From NCBI RefSeq assembly GCF_003143975.1, contig NZ_QFVR01000010.1, forward strand, positions 1 to 64,000: DNA of 64,000 nucleotides. Reading direction: 5' to 3'. Shown here in pieces: positions 34,466 to 42,943 of this stretch; positions within the stretch are counted from its first letter, which is position 1, and each line of letters opens with the position of its first letter. The position numbers and the translations under genes were made by a program. Below the pieces are notes generated by a model, which saw nothing but the letters and a program-made list of their open reading frames with translations, had not been told where the DNA came from and made no database searches. The DNA comes from Kurthia sibirica (GTDB lineage Bacteria > Bacillota > Bacilli > Bacillales_A > Planococcaceae).

Positions 34466-35611
34466 TTATGCAAGTGATTTACGGTGTTGACGAATAACGA
34501 GTGCAACGCCATAGAGAAAGGCAATAGTAGAAATGATGCTCAGCATATAGTAAAAAATATGGCCGCCAAAAATAGTGTAAATATAACCACCAAGCGCTGA
34601 TGAAATAATACCAGATATTCCGAAAAATAGCAGTGCTAGAATTGTTTGACCTGTAGCGCGCCATTCGGCTGGTACAATCTGATACAAATACTGGATAGCG
34701 GCAGTATAAAAGATAGGAAAGGTCACCATTTGTAATACTTGAACGGCAATTAGAGCATAGGGACTTTCGACAATACCCGAAAGTAGGAAGCGAATAGCAT
34801 AAAAGAAAATGGCAATTGTGATTAACTGTAACTCACGTCCCTTTTTCAACCAGAGAAAACTCAAAGCGAAAATAAGAATTTCTGTTGCTGCTGATATAAA
34901 GAAGGCAATACCGACTAATTTTGTATCACCGTTCAAGGATCCGATATGTATACCTAAAAAAGTATCATTCATGCGGGCAGGAATCGATGAGATGAAAATT
35001 AAAATTAAAAATAAAATCATTTCTTTATCGAAGAGCAATTTTTTTAAGCCAGCTTTAGAAATGGGTACGACGGTTGTTGGAACATCTCGTAAAAAGAAGA
35101 CAATGATAAAGCCAACTGTACCTAGAATGGCAAATAAATAAGAAATACTCGACATACCAAACCAGTCCATTGTATAACCAACAATAAGAGACATAATTGC
35201 AAAGCCTAATGCACCATATGTTCTTACAGAGCCATAGCTGATTTTTAATACTTCGGATGAAGTGAAGCTCAAAGACTCCGTCAGAGGATCTAAGGGCATT
35301 AAAAAAGCGTAAACAACAAGTGTCAAGACGATGATCATGGTAAATGAGGACAATTGATAAAGTGCAAAACCACCAATTGTTGTGAGTAGTATGAGTAAAA
35401 GAATCACTTTACGTACAGTTTTGAAGCGGTCGCTAATCATACCGAAAAATGGTTGGGCAATGATGGTGATGAAACCACCTGCACCAATGATGATACCAAC
35501 CTCAGATTCATTGAGTCCTTGTGCGGTCATATAGACAGGTAGAAATGGTATGAATAACGCCAATAAACCGAAGAACATAAAATTATAGCTTTTTAATAAT
35601 GTTTTTTGAAT
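34466..35611 (-). CDS. MFS transporter, start uncertain
   Basis: Major facilitator superfamily permease with about 12 transmembrane segments. The loop 2-3 motif GMISDRFKTVRK matches the MFS signature. Substrate unknown; nucleoside/sugar or drug efflux MFS_1-like members are possible. The first ATG (35578) would begin inside the first helix (MFFGLLALFIPFLPVY) and has no ribosome site. In-frame sequence continues upstream (QKTLLKSYNF) to an ATT at 35611, nine bases after GGAAGGA, which fits the usual MFS N-terminus. An in-frame CTG at 35629 is another option, and a stop follows at 35657-35659. With ATT the product is 381 residues; with ATG it is 370. Confidence 0.75.
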   Translation of the reverse strand: MQKTLLKSYNFMFFGLLALFIPFLPVYMTAQGLNESEVGIIIGAGGFITIIAQPFFGMISDRFKTVRKVILLLILLTTIGGFALYQLSSFTMIIVLTLVVYAFLMPLDPLTESLSFTSSEVLKISYGSVRTYGALGFAIMSLIVGYTMDWFGMSSISYLFAILGTVGFIIVFFLRDVPTTVVPISKAGLKKLLFDKEMILFLILIFISSIPARMNDTFLGIHIGSLNGDTKLVGIAFFISAATEILIFALSFLWLKKGRELQLITIAIFFYAIRFLLSGIVESPYALIAVQVLQMVTFPIFYTAAIQYLYQIVPAEWRATGQTILALLFFGISGIISSALGGYIYTIFGGHIFYYMLSIISTIAFLYGVALVIRQHRKSLA

Positions 35612-35751
35612 ATGATCAAATCCTTCCAGAAAATCAGTCTGATTTAGTGTACACGATTATTTTGGCAATAGAAAGAGTAGAAACATATCGAAATAGTTAT
35701 TAAAGCGGTTATTTGTTACAATATAGAAAGATTATTAGAGGGGGAATGGAC

Positions 35752-36312
35752 ATGCAAACAGAATTGGATTATTTTGTACAAGGTGTACCACTTGCTGAAT
35801 ATATGGATCAAATGACAATGCTCAAGGATAACTCGTATAGAGTATTTAATGGTTTTGATCTACCAACAGATGAAGAATTCATGCAACTACTACAAGAAAA
35901 AAACCCAAAAATCCTCGTCATTACGGAAGACTGGTGTGGCGATGCCATGATTAATAATGCAATTTTACGCAAAATTGCGGAAGCGGCTAATTTAGACGTT
36001 CGTACCGTATTACGCGACCAAAATCTCGATCTGATCGATGCTTATTTAACAAATGGTGGACGTGCAATTCCCATCTATATTTTCTTATCAGATGCGGGTG
36101 AAGTGATTGGTCAATGGGGGCCACGCGCGCCTGAACTACAGGCCTATGTTATGAAAATGAGAGAATTATTACCTGAAAAAGATGCGCCAGATTTTGATGA
36201 AGCACAAAAGGAAATGTATATGGCGATAGGTGAAGAAAATGCATCCAATGAGCAGTTTTGGAATTGGGTATATGCCAATCAAAAAGAAGCATTACTCGCA
36301 GCAATTCGCTAG
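35752..36312 (+). CDS. Thioredoxin-like family protein
   Basis: A 186-residue cytoplasmic protein of the thioredoxin_9-like group. The fold is suggested by KILVITEDWCGDA, with a single Cys62 where thioredoxins have CxxC, and the cis-proline strand AIPIYIFLSDAGEVIGQWGPR. Lacking the second cysteine it cannot form the usual disulfide. The real activity is unknown. AGAGGGG seven bases before 35752 decides the start over ATG 35746. Confidence 0.78.
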   Translation: MQTELDYFVQGVPLAEYMDQMTMLKDNSYRVFNGFDLPTDEEFMQLLQEKNPKILVITEDWCGDAMINNAILRKIAEAANLDVRTVLRDQNLDLIDAYLTNGGRAIPIYIFLSDAGEVIGQWGPRAPELQAYVMKMRELLPEKDAPDFDEAQKEMYMAIGEENASNEQFWNWVYANQKEALLAAIR

Positions 36313-36442
36313 TATATTTTGCAATAAAGGGTCTGATGGGCTACAATAAGTTGTTGTAATTTTAGCGTATCTTTTGGAACCAAATGGAAATTAAAGCGTT
36401 ATATGTAACAGGGGAAATATTGAGAAGTAGGAAGGTAAACAT

Positions 36443-37369
36443 ATGAAAAGAGCACGAATCATTTATAATCCAACTTCAGGCCGTGAAGCATTCAAAAAAA
36501 GGCTACCTGAAGTATTAGAAAGATTTGAGATTGCTGGTTTCGAAACTTCTTGTCATGCAACAACGGCTGAAGGAGATGCGACCATCGCTGCTAGAGATGC
36601 AGTAAACCGCAATTTCGATATGATTATCGCAGTTGGTGGAGATGGCACACTAAATGAAGTTGTCGCCGGCGTGAGTGAGTTTGAAAACCGCCCGAAAATC
36701 GGATTGATACCAATGGGTACGACGAATGACTTCGCTAGAGCCGTGAGAATACCTAGGGATATCAACAAAGCAGTTGATATTATATTGCAAGGTGACTCAT
36801 TACCAGTGGATGTAGGAATGTCTAATGATCGATACTTTATTAATATCGCAGGTGGTGGCCGTATTACAGAGTTGACGTATGAGGTCCCAAGTAAACTTAA
36901 AACCGTCATTGGTCAGTTAGCTTATTACTTAAAAGGCATTGAAATGTTACCATCAATCAAACCTACGAAAATGCATATTGAGTATGATGGCGAGGTATTT
37001 GAAGATGAAGCGATGATGTTTTTGATCGGCCTAACAAACTCAGTAGGCGGCTTTGAAAAACTTGCACCAGATGCCAGTATTAACGATGGCTTATTTTCAG
37101 TATTTATCTTAAAAAAATGTAATATAGCAGATTTTATTAAACTTATTACATTAGCAGTTAGAGGCGAGCATTTAAAAGATCCCCATGTTATTTATGCTAA
37201 AGCAAAAGAAGTTAAAGTCTATTCAGATGATAAAATTCAATTGAATTTAGATGGAGAATATGGTGGCGATGCACCGGCAACATTTAAAAACTTAAAACGC
37301 CATATTGAACTATTTGTACCGCTTGAAGATATTAGAGAAGAAGATAGAATTCAGGAACTGCTTGAGTAA
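36443..37369 (+). CDS. dgkB: Diacylglycerol kinase DgkB
   Basis: Soluble lipid kinase that recycles diacylglycerol, formed during lipoteichoic acid synthesis, to phosphatidic acid. The 308 residues show the N-terminal IIYNPTSGRE, the nucleotide motif GGDGTLNEV (65-73), PMGTTNDFARA, and a C-terminal beta-sandwich with FKNLKRHIELFVP. It follows the position of B. subtilis dgkB between gatB and rlmCD. The dlt operon just upstream fits its role in teichoic acid turnover. Confidence 0.94.
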   Translation: MKRARIIYNPTSGREAFKKRLPEVLERFEIAGFETSCHATTAEGDATIAARDAVNRNFDMIIAVGGDGTLNEVVAGVSEFENRPKIGLIPMGTTNDFARAVRIPRDINKAVDIILQGDSLPVDVGMSNDRYFINIAGGGRITELTYEVPSKLKTVIGQLAYYLKGIEMLPSIKPTKMHIEYDGEVFEDEAMMFLIGLTNSVGGFEKLAPDASINDGLFSVFILKKCNIADFIKLITLAVRGEHLKDPHVIYAKAKEVKVYSDDKIQLNLDGEYGGDAPATFKNLKRHIELFVPLEDIREEDRIQELLE

Positions 37370-37388
37370 TTCAAGCAGTTTTTTTTTG
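37356..37388 (+). terminator. Terminator overlapping the dgkB stop
   Basis: AACTGCTTGA (37356-37365) pairs with TCAAGCAGTT (37371-37380), followed by a long T-run. The stem includes the last codons of dgkB. Confidence 0.9.
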
Positions 37389-37454
37389 TCTTTTTTATGA
37401 TTTCATCATTCAAAAAGTAAAGATTACTTCACACTTCTCTCACGAATACGTACT

Positions 37455-37503
37455 AATATTTACAAGTTTGGTAGGATTTAATGGTAAATATTGAGGGTAT
37501 ACT
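37455..37503 (+). promoter_or_regulatory. Candidate cyd operator and -10 element
   Basis: AATATTTAC (37455-37463) and GTAAATATT (37484-37492) form a perfect 9-bp inverted repeat with a 20-base spacer, immediately before a TATACT hexamer (37498-37503). A repressor site is likely. It does not match the Rex consensus TTGTGAA-N4-TTCACAA. Confidence 0.4.
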
Positions 37504-37527
37504 ATTGGGGTAAAGGAGAGGTTGCAT

Positions 37528-37620
37528 ATGTATAAGCGACAGGAGCGTTTGCTCATTATCGGATGTGCAATAGTATCGGTCGTTATGCTTACAACAATTG
37601 TTGTAAGATATATTCTTTAA
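37528..37620 (+). CDS. Small membrane peptide upstream of cydA
   Basis: A 30-residue peptide: a basic start MYKRQER, then one hydrophobic helix (about 8-30). AAAGGAGAGG lies seven bases before the ATG, and cydA follows 16 bases after the stop, so it should be co-transcribed with the oxidase. I do not recognise it. It may be an oxidase accessory subunit or a leader peptide. Confidence 0.55.
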   Translation: MYKRQERLLIIGCAIVSVVMLTTIVVRYIL

Positions 37621-37636
37621 ATAAGGAGGAAATAAA

Positions 37637-38986
37637 ATGTCCAATGAAAGTGCAGTGTTTTTTAGTCGTTTACTGACGGAATTTACATTAACTTTCCATA
37701 TTATTTATGCAACGATTGGCGTAGGGGTTCCCCTGATGATCATGATTGCGCAATGGATTGGGATCAAGAAGAATGATGAACATTATATTTTATTAGCACG
37801 TCGTATTGCTCGTGGTTATGTCATCACAGTAGCAGTCGGTGTCGTTACAGGAACAGCATTTGGATTACAGCTCTCATTATTATGGCCAAACTTTATGGAA
37901 TTAGCAGGCAATGTTATTGCTCTACCACTCTTTATGGAGACATTTGCTTTTTTCTTTGAAGCTATATTTTTAGGGATTTACCTTTATACATGGGATCGAT
38001 TTGAAAATCAGAAAAAACATTTCCTACTACTTATACCAGTGGCCATTGGTTCATCGGCATCTGCTATATTTATAACGATGGTAAATGCATTTATGAACTC
38101 ACCACGAGGTTTTGACCTTGTTGATGGTCAACTGACAAATGTGCAACCTATACTTGCGATGTTAACACCTTCTATGCCAACAAAAGTAGGGCATGTTCTC
38201 GTTACAGCTTATATGACAACAGCCTTTTTATTGGCAGCAATTGCAGCTTTCAAGATGTTAAAAGGTTCCAAGCATGTTTATCATAAAAAATCACTCTTTT
38301 TATTTATGAAATTAGGTCTTGTTTTCGCCATTGCAACAGCCATAATTGGTGATTTCTCCGGTAAATATTTGAATAAATATCAACCGGAAAAATTAGCAGC
38401 AGCTGAGTGGCATTTTGAGACCGATAAGGGTGCCGATCTTATATTATTTGGTGTACTAAATGAAAAAACAGAGCAAATAAAATATGAAATACGAATACCC
38501 AAGATGCTTAGCTTTTTAGCAAGTGATAATTTTAATGCAGAAGTGAAAGGATTAAATGACTTCCCGAAAGATGAAACACCACCTCTTTATATTCATTATC
38601 TCTTTGATTTTATGGTATCAGTAGGTGTGTTAATGATTGTCATTGGATTGGCTTATTTACTTGGCATTTGGCGTAATTGGAGACTCGTCGATTCACGTTG
38701 GTTTAAGTGGATCATTGTAGCGGGCGGACCATTGACCTTCTTGGCAGTAGAAGCTGGTTGGTGGCTCGCAGAAGTTGGGCGACAACCTTGGATTCTCGTC
38801 AATTATATGAAGGTTTCAGAAGCAGCTACTACGAGTGATAATGTTGGGTTGATGGCAGCGTTATTTGCTATTCTGTATGTTATTTTAGGTATAGGTAGCG
38901 TTGTAGTACTTCGGAGAATGTTCAAAAACAATCCAGTTGAACGTGAGCTAGAAGAACGTCATAACGAGGAGAGTGACCATAAATGA
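37637..38986 (+). CDS. cydA: Cytochrome bd ubiquinol oxidase subunit I
   Basis: Membrane subunit carrying hemes b558, b595 and d; oxidises quinol and reduces oxygen at high affinity. The 449 residues retain His21 (heme b595 ligand in TFHIIYA), Glu101 and Glu108 (FMETFAFFFEA), His186 (b558 ligand in KVGHVL) and the signature GWWLAEVGRQPW. The quinol-binding loop is short, as in other Gram-positive bd oxidases (YthA type). GGAGG precedes the ATG. cydB overlaps by ATGA. Confidence 0.94.
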   Translation: MSNESAVFFSRLLTEFTLTFHIIYATIGVGVPLMIMIAQWIGIKKNDEHYILLARRIARGYVITVAVGVVTGTAFGLQLSLLWPNFMELAGNVIALPLFMETFAFFFEAIFLGIYLYTWDRFENQKKHFLLLIPVAIGSSASAIFITMVNAFMNSPRGFDLVDGQLTNVQPILAMLTPSMPTKVGHVLVTAYMTTAFLLAAIAAFKMLKGSKHVYHKKSLFLFMKLGLVFAIATAIIGDFSGKYLNKYQPEKLAAAEWHFETDKGADLILFGVLNEKTEQIKYEIRIPKMLSFLASDNFNAEVKGLNDFPKDETPPLYIHYLFDFMVSVGVLMIVIGLAYLLGIWRNWRLVDSRWFKWIIVAGGPLTFLAVEAGWWLAEVGRQPWILVNYMKVSEAATTSDNVGLMAALFAILYVILGIGSVVVLRRMFKNNPVERELEERHNEESDHK

Positions 38987-40008
38987 ATATTGAAATTTTA
39001 GGTATTTCCGTCTTGTGGATTTTCCTGTTTGGATATATTATAGTTGGCTCCATCGATTTTGGCGCAGGTTTTTTTAATGCATATGGTATTTTGACAAATA
39101 AACAGCGTATATTATCGACGATTATCCAACGCTATTTATCCCCTGTTTGGGAAGTGACAAATGTTTTCTTTGTATTCTTCTTTGTTGGTATTATCGGATT
39201 TTTCCCGAAAACAGCCGTGTATTTTGGTCAACCGATGTTAATACCAGGAAGTATTATTCTTATATTACTGTGTATTCGTGGTTCATATTATGCCTTTGAA
39301 TCCTACGGTACGAAGGGACATAAAGGTTACGCAACATTATACGGTGCATCGGGTGTCTTGATTCCAGCAGCATTATCCATCACACTGACAATCTCAGAAG
39401 GTGGTTTTGTCAGCATCGGAAAGGGTGGACCGGAGCTGGATTTTAAAGCGCTATTTACAAGTCCACTAACTTGGAGTGTCGTCGTACTCTCCATCTCAGC
39501 ATGTCTCTTTATCTCAGCAACCTTCCTCACATGGTATGCCAATAAAGCCAATGATTTGGAAGCACGTGAACTATTGAAAAAATATGCCTTCTTTTGGGCA
39601 ATTCCATTAGTAGTGGCGGTAATCGGAATTATGGTGGAATTGAGAAGTCATAATCCACTGCACTATAATCGCATGATGGATATGTGGTATTTATTAGTGC
39701 TATCGGCGCTGATGTTTATCGGTACGATTTATCTGCTGTGGAGCAATAAAAAATTTGGTGTCGCAATCGGCTTGGTTATTGGACAATTTCTCTTTGCCTT
39801 CTTTGCATATGGAATCGGGCACTATCCATATTTAATGTATCCACACTTAACCATTTATGATTCGTTTACCAATCAATCAATGGCCATCGCTTTAGTCGTA
39901 ACTTTTGTATTAGGCTTACTTTTATTGCTACCAGCGTTGTGGCTAATTATGAAATTATTCATCTTCAATAAAGATTATGCAAAAGGTAAAAATGATACCC
40001 ATGTATAA
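38983..40008 (+). CDS. cydB: Cytochrome bd ubiquinol oxidase subunit II
   Basis: Second integral subunit, 341 residues with eight to nine hydrophobic segments. The start ISVLWIFLFGYIIVGSIDFGAG matches CydB (cited in part: GSIDFGAG), and SPVWEVTNVFFVFFFVG carries the conserved W-E-N region. ATGA overlap with cydA. Followed at once by the small subunit gene. Confidence 0.93.
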   Translation: MNIEILGISVLWIFLFGYIIVGSIDFGAGFFNAYGILTNKQRILSTIIQRYLSPVWEVTNVFFVFFFVGIIGFFPKTAVYFGQPMLIPGSIILILLCIRGSYYAFESYGTKGHKGYATLYGASGVLIPAALSITLTISEGGFVSIGKGGPELDFKALFTSPLTWSVVVLSISACLFISATFLTWYANKANDLEARELLKKYAFFWAIPLVVAVIGIMVELRSHNPLHYNRMMDMWYLLVLSALMFIGTIYLLWSNKKFGVAIGLVIGQFLFAFFAYGIGHYPYLMYPHLTIYDSFTNQSMAIALVVTFVLGLLLLLPALWLIMKLFIFNKDYAKGKNDTHV

Positions 40009-40022
40009 GGAGGATATACTAT

Positions 40023-40142
40023 ATGGAAATGTTTATGATTTTTTATGCACCTTTTATCGTCGTCATCTTAGCTGTTGTTATCGGATTTTGGGTAGCAGGA
40101 ATGGATGGACCGATTAGAAAGCGTCAACAAAAGGATCAATGA
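40023..40142 (+). CDS. cydS: Cytochrome bd small subunit CydS
   Basis: A 39-residue single-helix membrane protein. MFMIFYAPFIVVILAVV followed by GFWVAG resembles the CydS subunit seen in the Geobacillus bd oxidase structure (YthC type, a YAP and FWV pattern). A basic C-terminal tail, RKRQQKDQ, follows. AAGGAGGA lies before the ATG, 14 bases after cydB. Too short for routine annotation. Confidence 0.82.
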   Translation: MEMFMIFYAPFIVVILAVVIGFWVAGMDGPIRKRQQKDQ

Positions 40143-40156
40143 TTGAGTAGGTGATA

Positions 40157-40194
40157 AACGAGGGGACTGTCTTTATGACACACCCTCGTTTTGT
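40157..40194 (+). terminator. Terminator of the cyd operon
   Basis: ACGAGGG (about 40158-40164) pairs with CCCTCGT (about 40183-40189), with an inner GTC/GAC pairing, followed by TTTTGTCG. Confidence 0.75.
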
Positions 40195-40265
40195 CGTTTT
40201 CTTAACTGTCCGAACGCATCTATTCATGATACAATAGAGAAATTGAAATGGAGGACGTTACTATT

Positions 40266-41627
40266 ATGACTGCACCTGTAAAAAAGAATGACCGCTTAAT
40301 TGTTCATATAGAAGATTTAACTCATGACGGAGCTGGCGTAGCAAAAGTGGATGGCTACCCATTATTTATTCAAGGTGGATTACCGAATGAATCAGCAGAA
40401 GTACATGTAGTGAAAACATTAAAAAACTACGGTTTTGCAAAAATTGTCGACATAAAGGAATCATCGCCTGATCGCGTTGAAGCACCTTGTCCGATTTTTG
40501 ATCAATGTGGAGGCTGTCAGTTACAGCATCTGTCATATGAAGGTCAATTGAAGTGGAAGCAAAATATGGTTGAAAATGTGATGAAACGCATCGGTAAAAT
40601 CGATGTGCCTGTCCTACCTGTAAAAGGGATGCAAGACCCTTGGCATTATCGCAATAAAGCGCAAATCCCGTTTGGTGTGGATGGCGATGTACCAATCGCA
40701 GGTTTTTACAAAACAAAATCACATCATATCGTGGATACGAATCGTTGCCTCATCCAAGGTGAAGAAGCAGATGCTATTTTAATGGGCTTAAAACCAAAAT
40801 TGTGGTCGTTAGGATTAACGCCATATGATGAAATTTCACAACGTGGTATTTTACGTCATGTTGTTGTCCGTAAAGCACGTACAACAAACGAAGTAATGGT
40901 CGTACTGGTTACAAAAGGGCGTAAACTAAAAGAAAAAGAAGCGATTATAAAAGCGATTATCGAGTTAATTCCAAATGTGAAATCGATTATGCACAATATA
41001 AATTCACAAGATACCAACGTTATTTTCGGTAATGATACGCTATTACTGTGGGGGAAAGAAGTCATTGAAGACTATATTGGTGACGTACGCTTTGAAATAT
41101 CAGCGCGTTCATTCTACCAAGTAAACCCAATTCAAACGGAAGTGTTATATGAACAAGCCTTGGACTATGCTGCATTAACAGGTAAGGAGACAGTAATTGA
41201 TGCCTATTGTGGTATTGGTACAATCTCATTATTCATGGCGAAAAAAGCGAAAATGGTCATGGGCGTCGAAATCGTCCCTCAAGCCATTGCCGATGCAAAA
41301 CGTAATGCCGAAATTAATCATTTAACGAATACATTTTTTGAAGCAGGTCCAGCAGAAGAAGTGATTCCACGTTGGTATAAAGAGGGGAAAACAGCCGATG
41401 TATTAATGGTTGACCCACCTCGTAAAGGCTGCGATGAAGCATTACTAACAACGATTATCGAGCAAAAACCGCGCAAGGTTGTATACGTATCATGTAATCC
41501 AGCAACCTTAGCACGTGACCTACGCATTCTCGAAGATGGTGGCTACAAAACACAGCAAGTCCAACCAGTCGACATGTTCCCACACACAGCACATTGTGAA
41601 GTAGTGGCCTGGCTTGAGTTGGTCTAA
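40266..41627 (+). CDS. rlmCD: 23S rRNA (uracil-C5) methyltransferase RlmCD
   Basis: SAM-dependent methyltransferase of the TrmA/RumA family, corresponding to B. subtilis RlmCD (YefA), which methylates U747 and U1939 of 23S rRNA. The 453 residues show an N-terminal TRAM domain (about 5-65), the 4Fe-4S ligands Cys75, Cys81, Cys84 and Cys161, SAM motifs DAYCGIGTISLF and DPPRKGCDE, and the catalytic cysteine in YVSCNPATLARDL. The start at 40266 follows GGAGG by 11 bases; an in-frame ATG at 40248 overlaps that site. Confidence 0.92.
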   Translation: MTAPVKKNDRLIVHIEDLTHDGAGVAKVDGYPLFIQGGLPNESAEVHVVKTLKNYGFAKIVDIKESSPDRVEAPCPIFDQCGGCQLQHLSYEGQLKWKQNMVENVMKRIGKIDVPVLPVKGMQDPWHYRNKAQIPFGVDGDVPIAGFYKTKSHHIVDTNRCLIQGEEADAILMGLKPKLWSLGLTPYDEISQRGILRHVVVRKARTTNEVMVVLVTKGRKLKEKEAIIKAIIELIPNVKSIMHNINSQDTNVIFGNDTLLLWGKEVIEDYIGDVRFEISARSFYQVNPIQTEVLYEQALDYAALTGKETVIDAYCGIGTISLFMAKKAKMVMGVEIVPQAIADAKRNAEINHLTNTFFEAGPAEEVIPRWYKEGKTADVLMVDPPRKGCDEALLTTIIEQKPRKVVYVSCNPATLARDLRILEDGGYKTQQVQPVDMFPHTAHCEVVAWLELV

Positions 41628-41700
41628 TATATATATCTAATCATTTAATAAGTGGATGAGCTTTTCTACAGTATATGAACTACGACAGTAAATAGTAAAC

Positions 41701-41745
41701 AACACATCACCTAGAGAGATATTTCCCTAGGTGATGTGTTTTTTA
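41701..41745 (+). terminator. Terminator after rlmCD
   Basis: AACACATCACCTAG (41701-41714) pairs with CTAGGTGATGTGTT (41727-41740), followed by a T-run. Confidence 0.92.
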
Positions 41746-41992
41746 TGATTCTTAAAGGAATAACCGAATCATTCAGTACTAGTTGAATATAGATGTCTTG
41801 TTCCTATCCTCTAGCACGCGTTGATGTCTAACCTATATAGGATGAACTGATACTTATCCTGCTAATAGTGCCAATAAATTCACATCCATCCTCATGCTTT
41901 TTGTATATAATCAAAACAAAAATATGCACAATTAGGTTGTATATTATATAAATTGTGCATGAGAGTAAAAAATAATAAGGCACGGAGATAGC

Positions 41993-42197
41993 CATCCTGA
42001 TCCGGTGGAAATCATGATAGAGGGTATTGGTGGGAAGTGGAAAGGTTTAATTTTAGACCATGTAATGTCAGATATTAAAGGATTTAATGAATTCAGAAGA
42101 CTTCACCAAAGACTATTAATGTTGTCATGACCATTAAATGCCACCAAAAGTAGAATATTCTTGCACTGATTCGGAAAAATATGAAACCATTTTGTGA
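41993..42197 (+). pseudogene. HxlR-family regulator, decayed remnant
   Basis: The frame from 41993 reads DPVEIMIEGIGGKWKGLIL, then DIKGFNEFRRL. This is the N-terminal half of an HxlR winged-helix regulator (IGGKWK and F-E-RR hallmarks). It stops at 42128-42130. A second piece (about 42141-42197) reads PPKVEYSCTDSEKYETIL, matching the HxlR C-terminal PxxVEYxLT segment. The middle is deleted, the start codon is out of frame (ATG at 41959), and two stops intervene. The rest of the 907-base gap from 41628 to 42534 holds two terminators and no gene. Confidence 0.78.
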
Positions 42198-42464
42198 TTG
42201 TATACTATCTTTTTTAAACCAGAAAAGCAGATAGTTGAAATATATTCTCTTTATTTATTAGTTTTTTCTTTAAAAATCAATACTATTGTAGAAAAAAGCT
42301 AGTAAGTATTTTATACTATTAATATATCGGTTTTATTGTGAGTATATACTTACCTTTATGAGGGAACATGGTAGGGAAAATTATTTGAAAATAATGATAT
42401 AAAGGTAGATAGTGAAAAAATTATCATTATACGTATTAAATTATGAATGAAAAGCAATTATTTT

Positions 42465-42498
42465 GCTGTCCTTCTTTTAGAAGTTGGATAGCTTTTTT
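42465..42498 (+). terminator. Terminator or attenuator 37 bases before the MCP cassette
   Basis: GCTGTCC and GGATAGC (42486-42492) form a stem with an inner CTT/AAG pairing, followed by six T. No intact gene lies immediately upstream, so it may act as a leader attenuator for the downstream genes. Confidence 0.6.
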
Positions 42499-42534
42499 AA
42501 TGTGAAATTGACTTGTGAGAAAAGGAGAAATTAG

Positions 42535-42918
42535 ATGATAGTTATTGATAGAGAAAAATACAAAATGTCGGTTTTTGAAACTCAAAAAGAGGTGCATGTA
42601 CAAGTACATGGCTTTATTAAAGAAGATATGGTTGCCGGCTATATTGCGGATTTAGAGACAACTGTTGCTACAGTAATACCAAGAAATTATGTTTTTGTAG
42701 TTGATGCGACTTATCAATCACCAGTACCATCTAGAGTAACTGCAGAGTTAGGACCAACAATTATGCTCTATGCAACATTAGGATTTAAAGATTTATATAT
42801 CATTAACCCCAAATCTAAAATTGCCTATGTACAAGTGCGCAATGCTTTAGAAAATGTTGATTTTCCAGGAACCGTATTTAACACAATTGAAGAACTAAGA
42901 GCTAGTTTAGAATACTAA
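42535..42918 (+). CDS. Small alpha/beta protein, STAS-like, first of MCP cassette
   Basis: A 127-residue cytoplasmic protein that I do not recognise firmly. The alternation of short strands and helices (VHVQVHGFI, then YVFVVDATY, IMLYATLGFKDLYII, and IEELRASLEY) resembles an STAS/SpoIIAA-like fold of the type that binds partner proteins or small ligands. No catalytic motif is visible. AAAGGAGAAA precedes the ATG. It is followed after 25 bases by a GNAT-like gene and then a chemoreceptor-like gene on the same strand, so a shared role is likely. Confidence 0.6.
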   Translation: MIVIDREKYKMSVFETQKEVHVQVHGFIKEDMVAGYIADLETTVATVIPRNYVFVVDATYQSPVPSRVTAELGPTIMLYATLGFKDLYIINPKSKIAYVQVRNALENVDFPGTVFNTIEELRASLEY

Positions 42919-42943
42919 TTTTTCATTCAAAAGGGAGTAAATT

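Noticed and set aside
34809-35141. Plus-strand open frame of 110 codons inside the MFS gene
   Set aside because: Antisense shadow of a clear membrane protein; lysine-rich reverse-complement pattern.
37389-37527. Rex or FNR site controlling cydAB
   Set aside because: No TTGTGAA-N4-TTCACAA or TGTGA-N6-TCACA match; only an unrelated 9-bp dyad was found.
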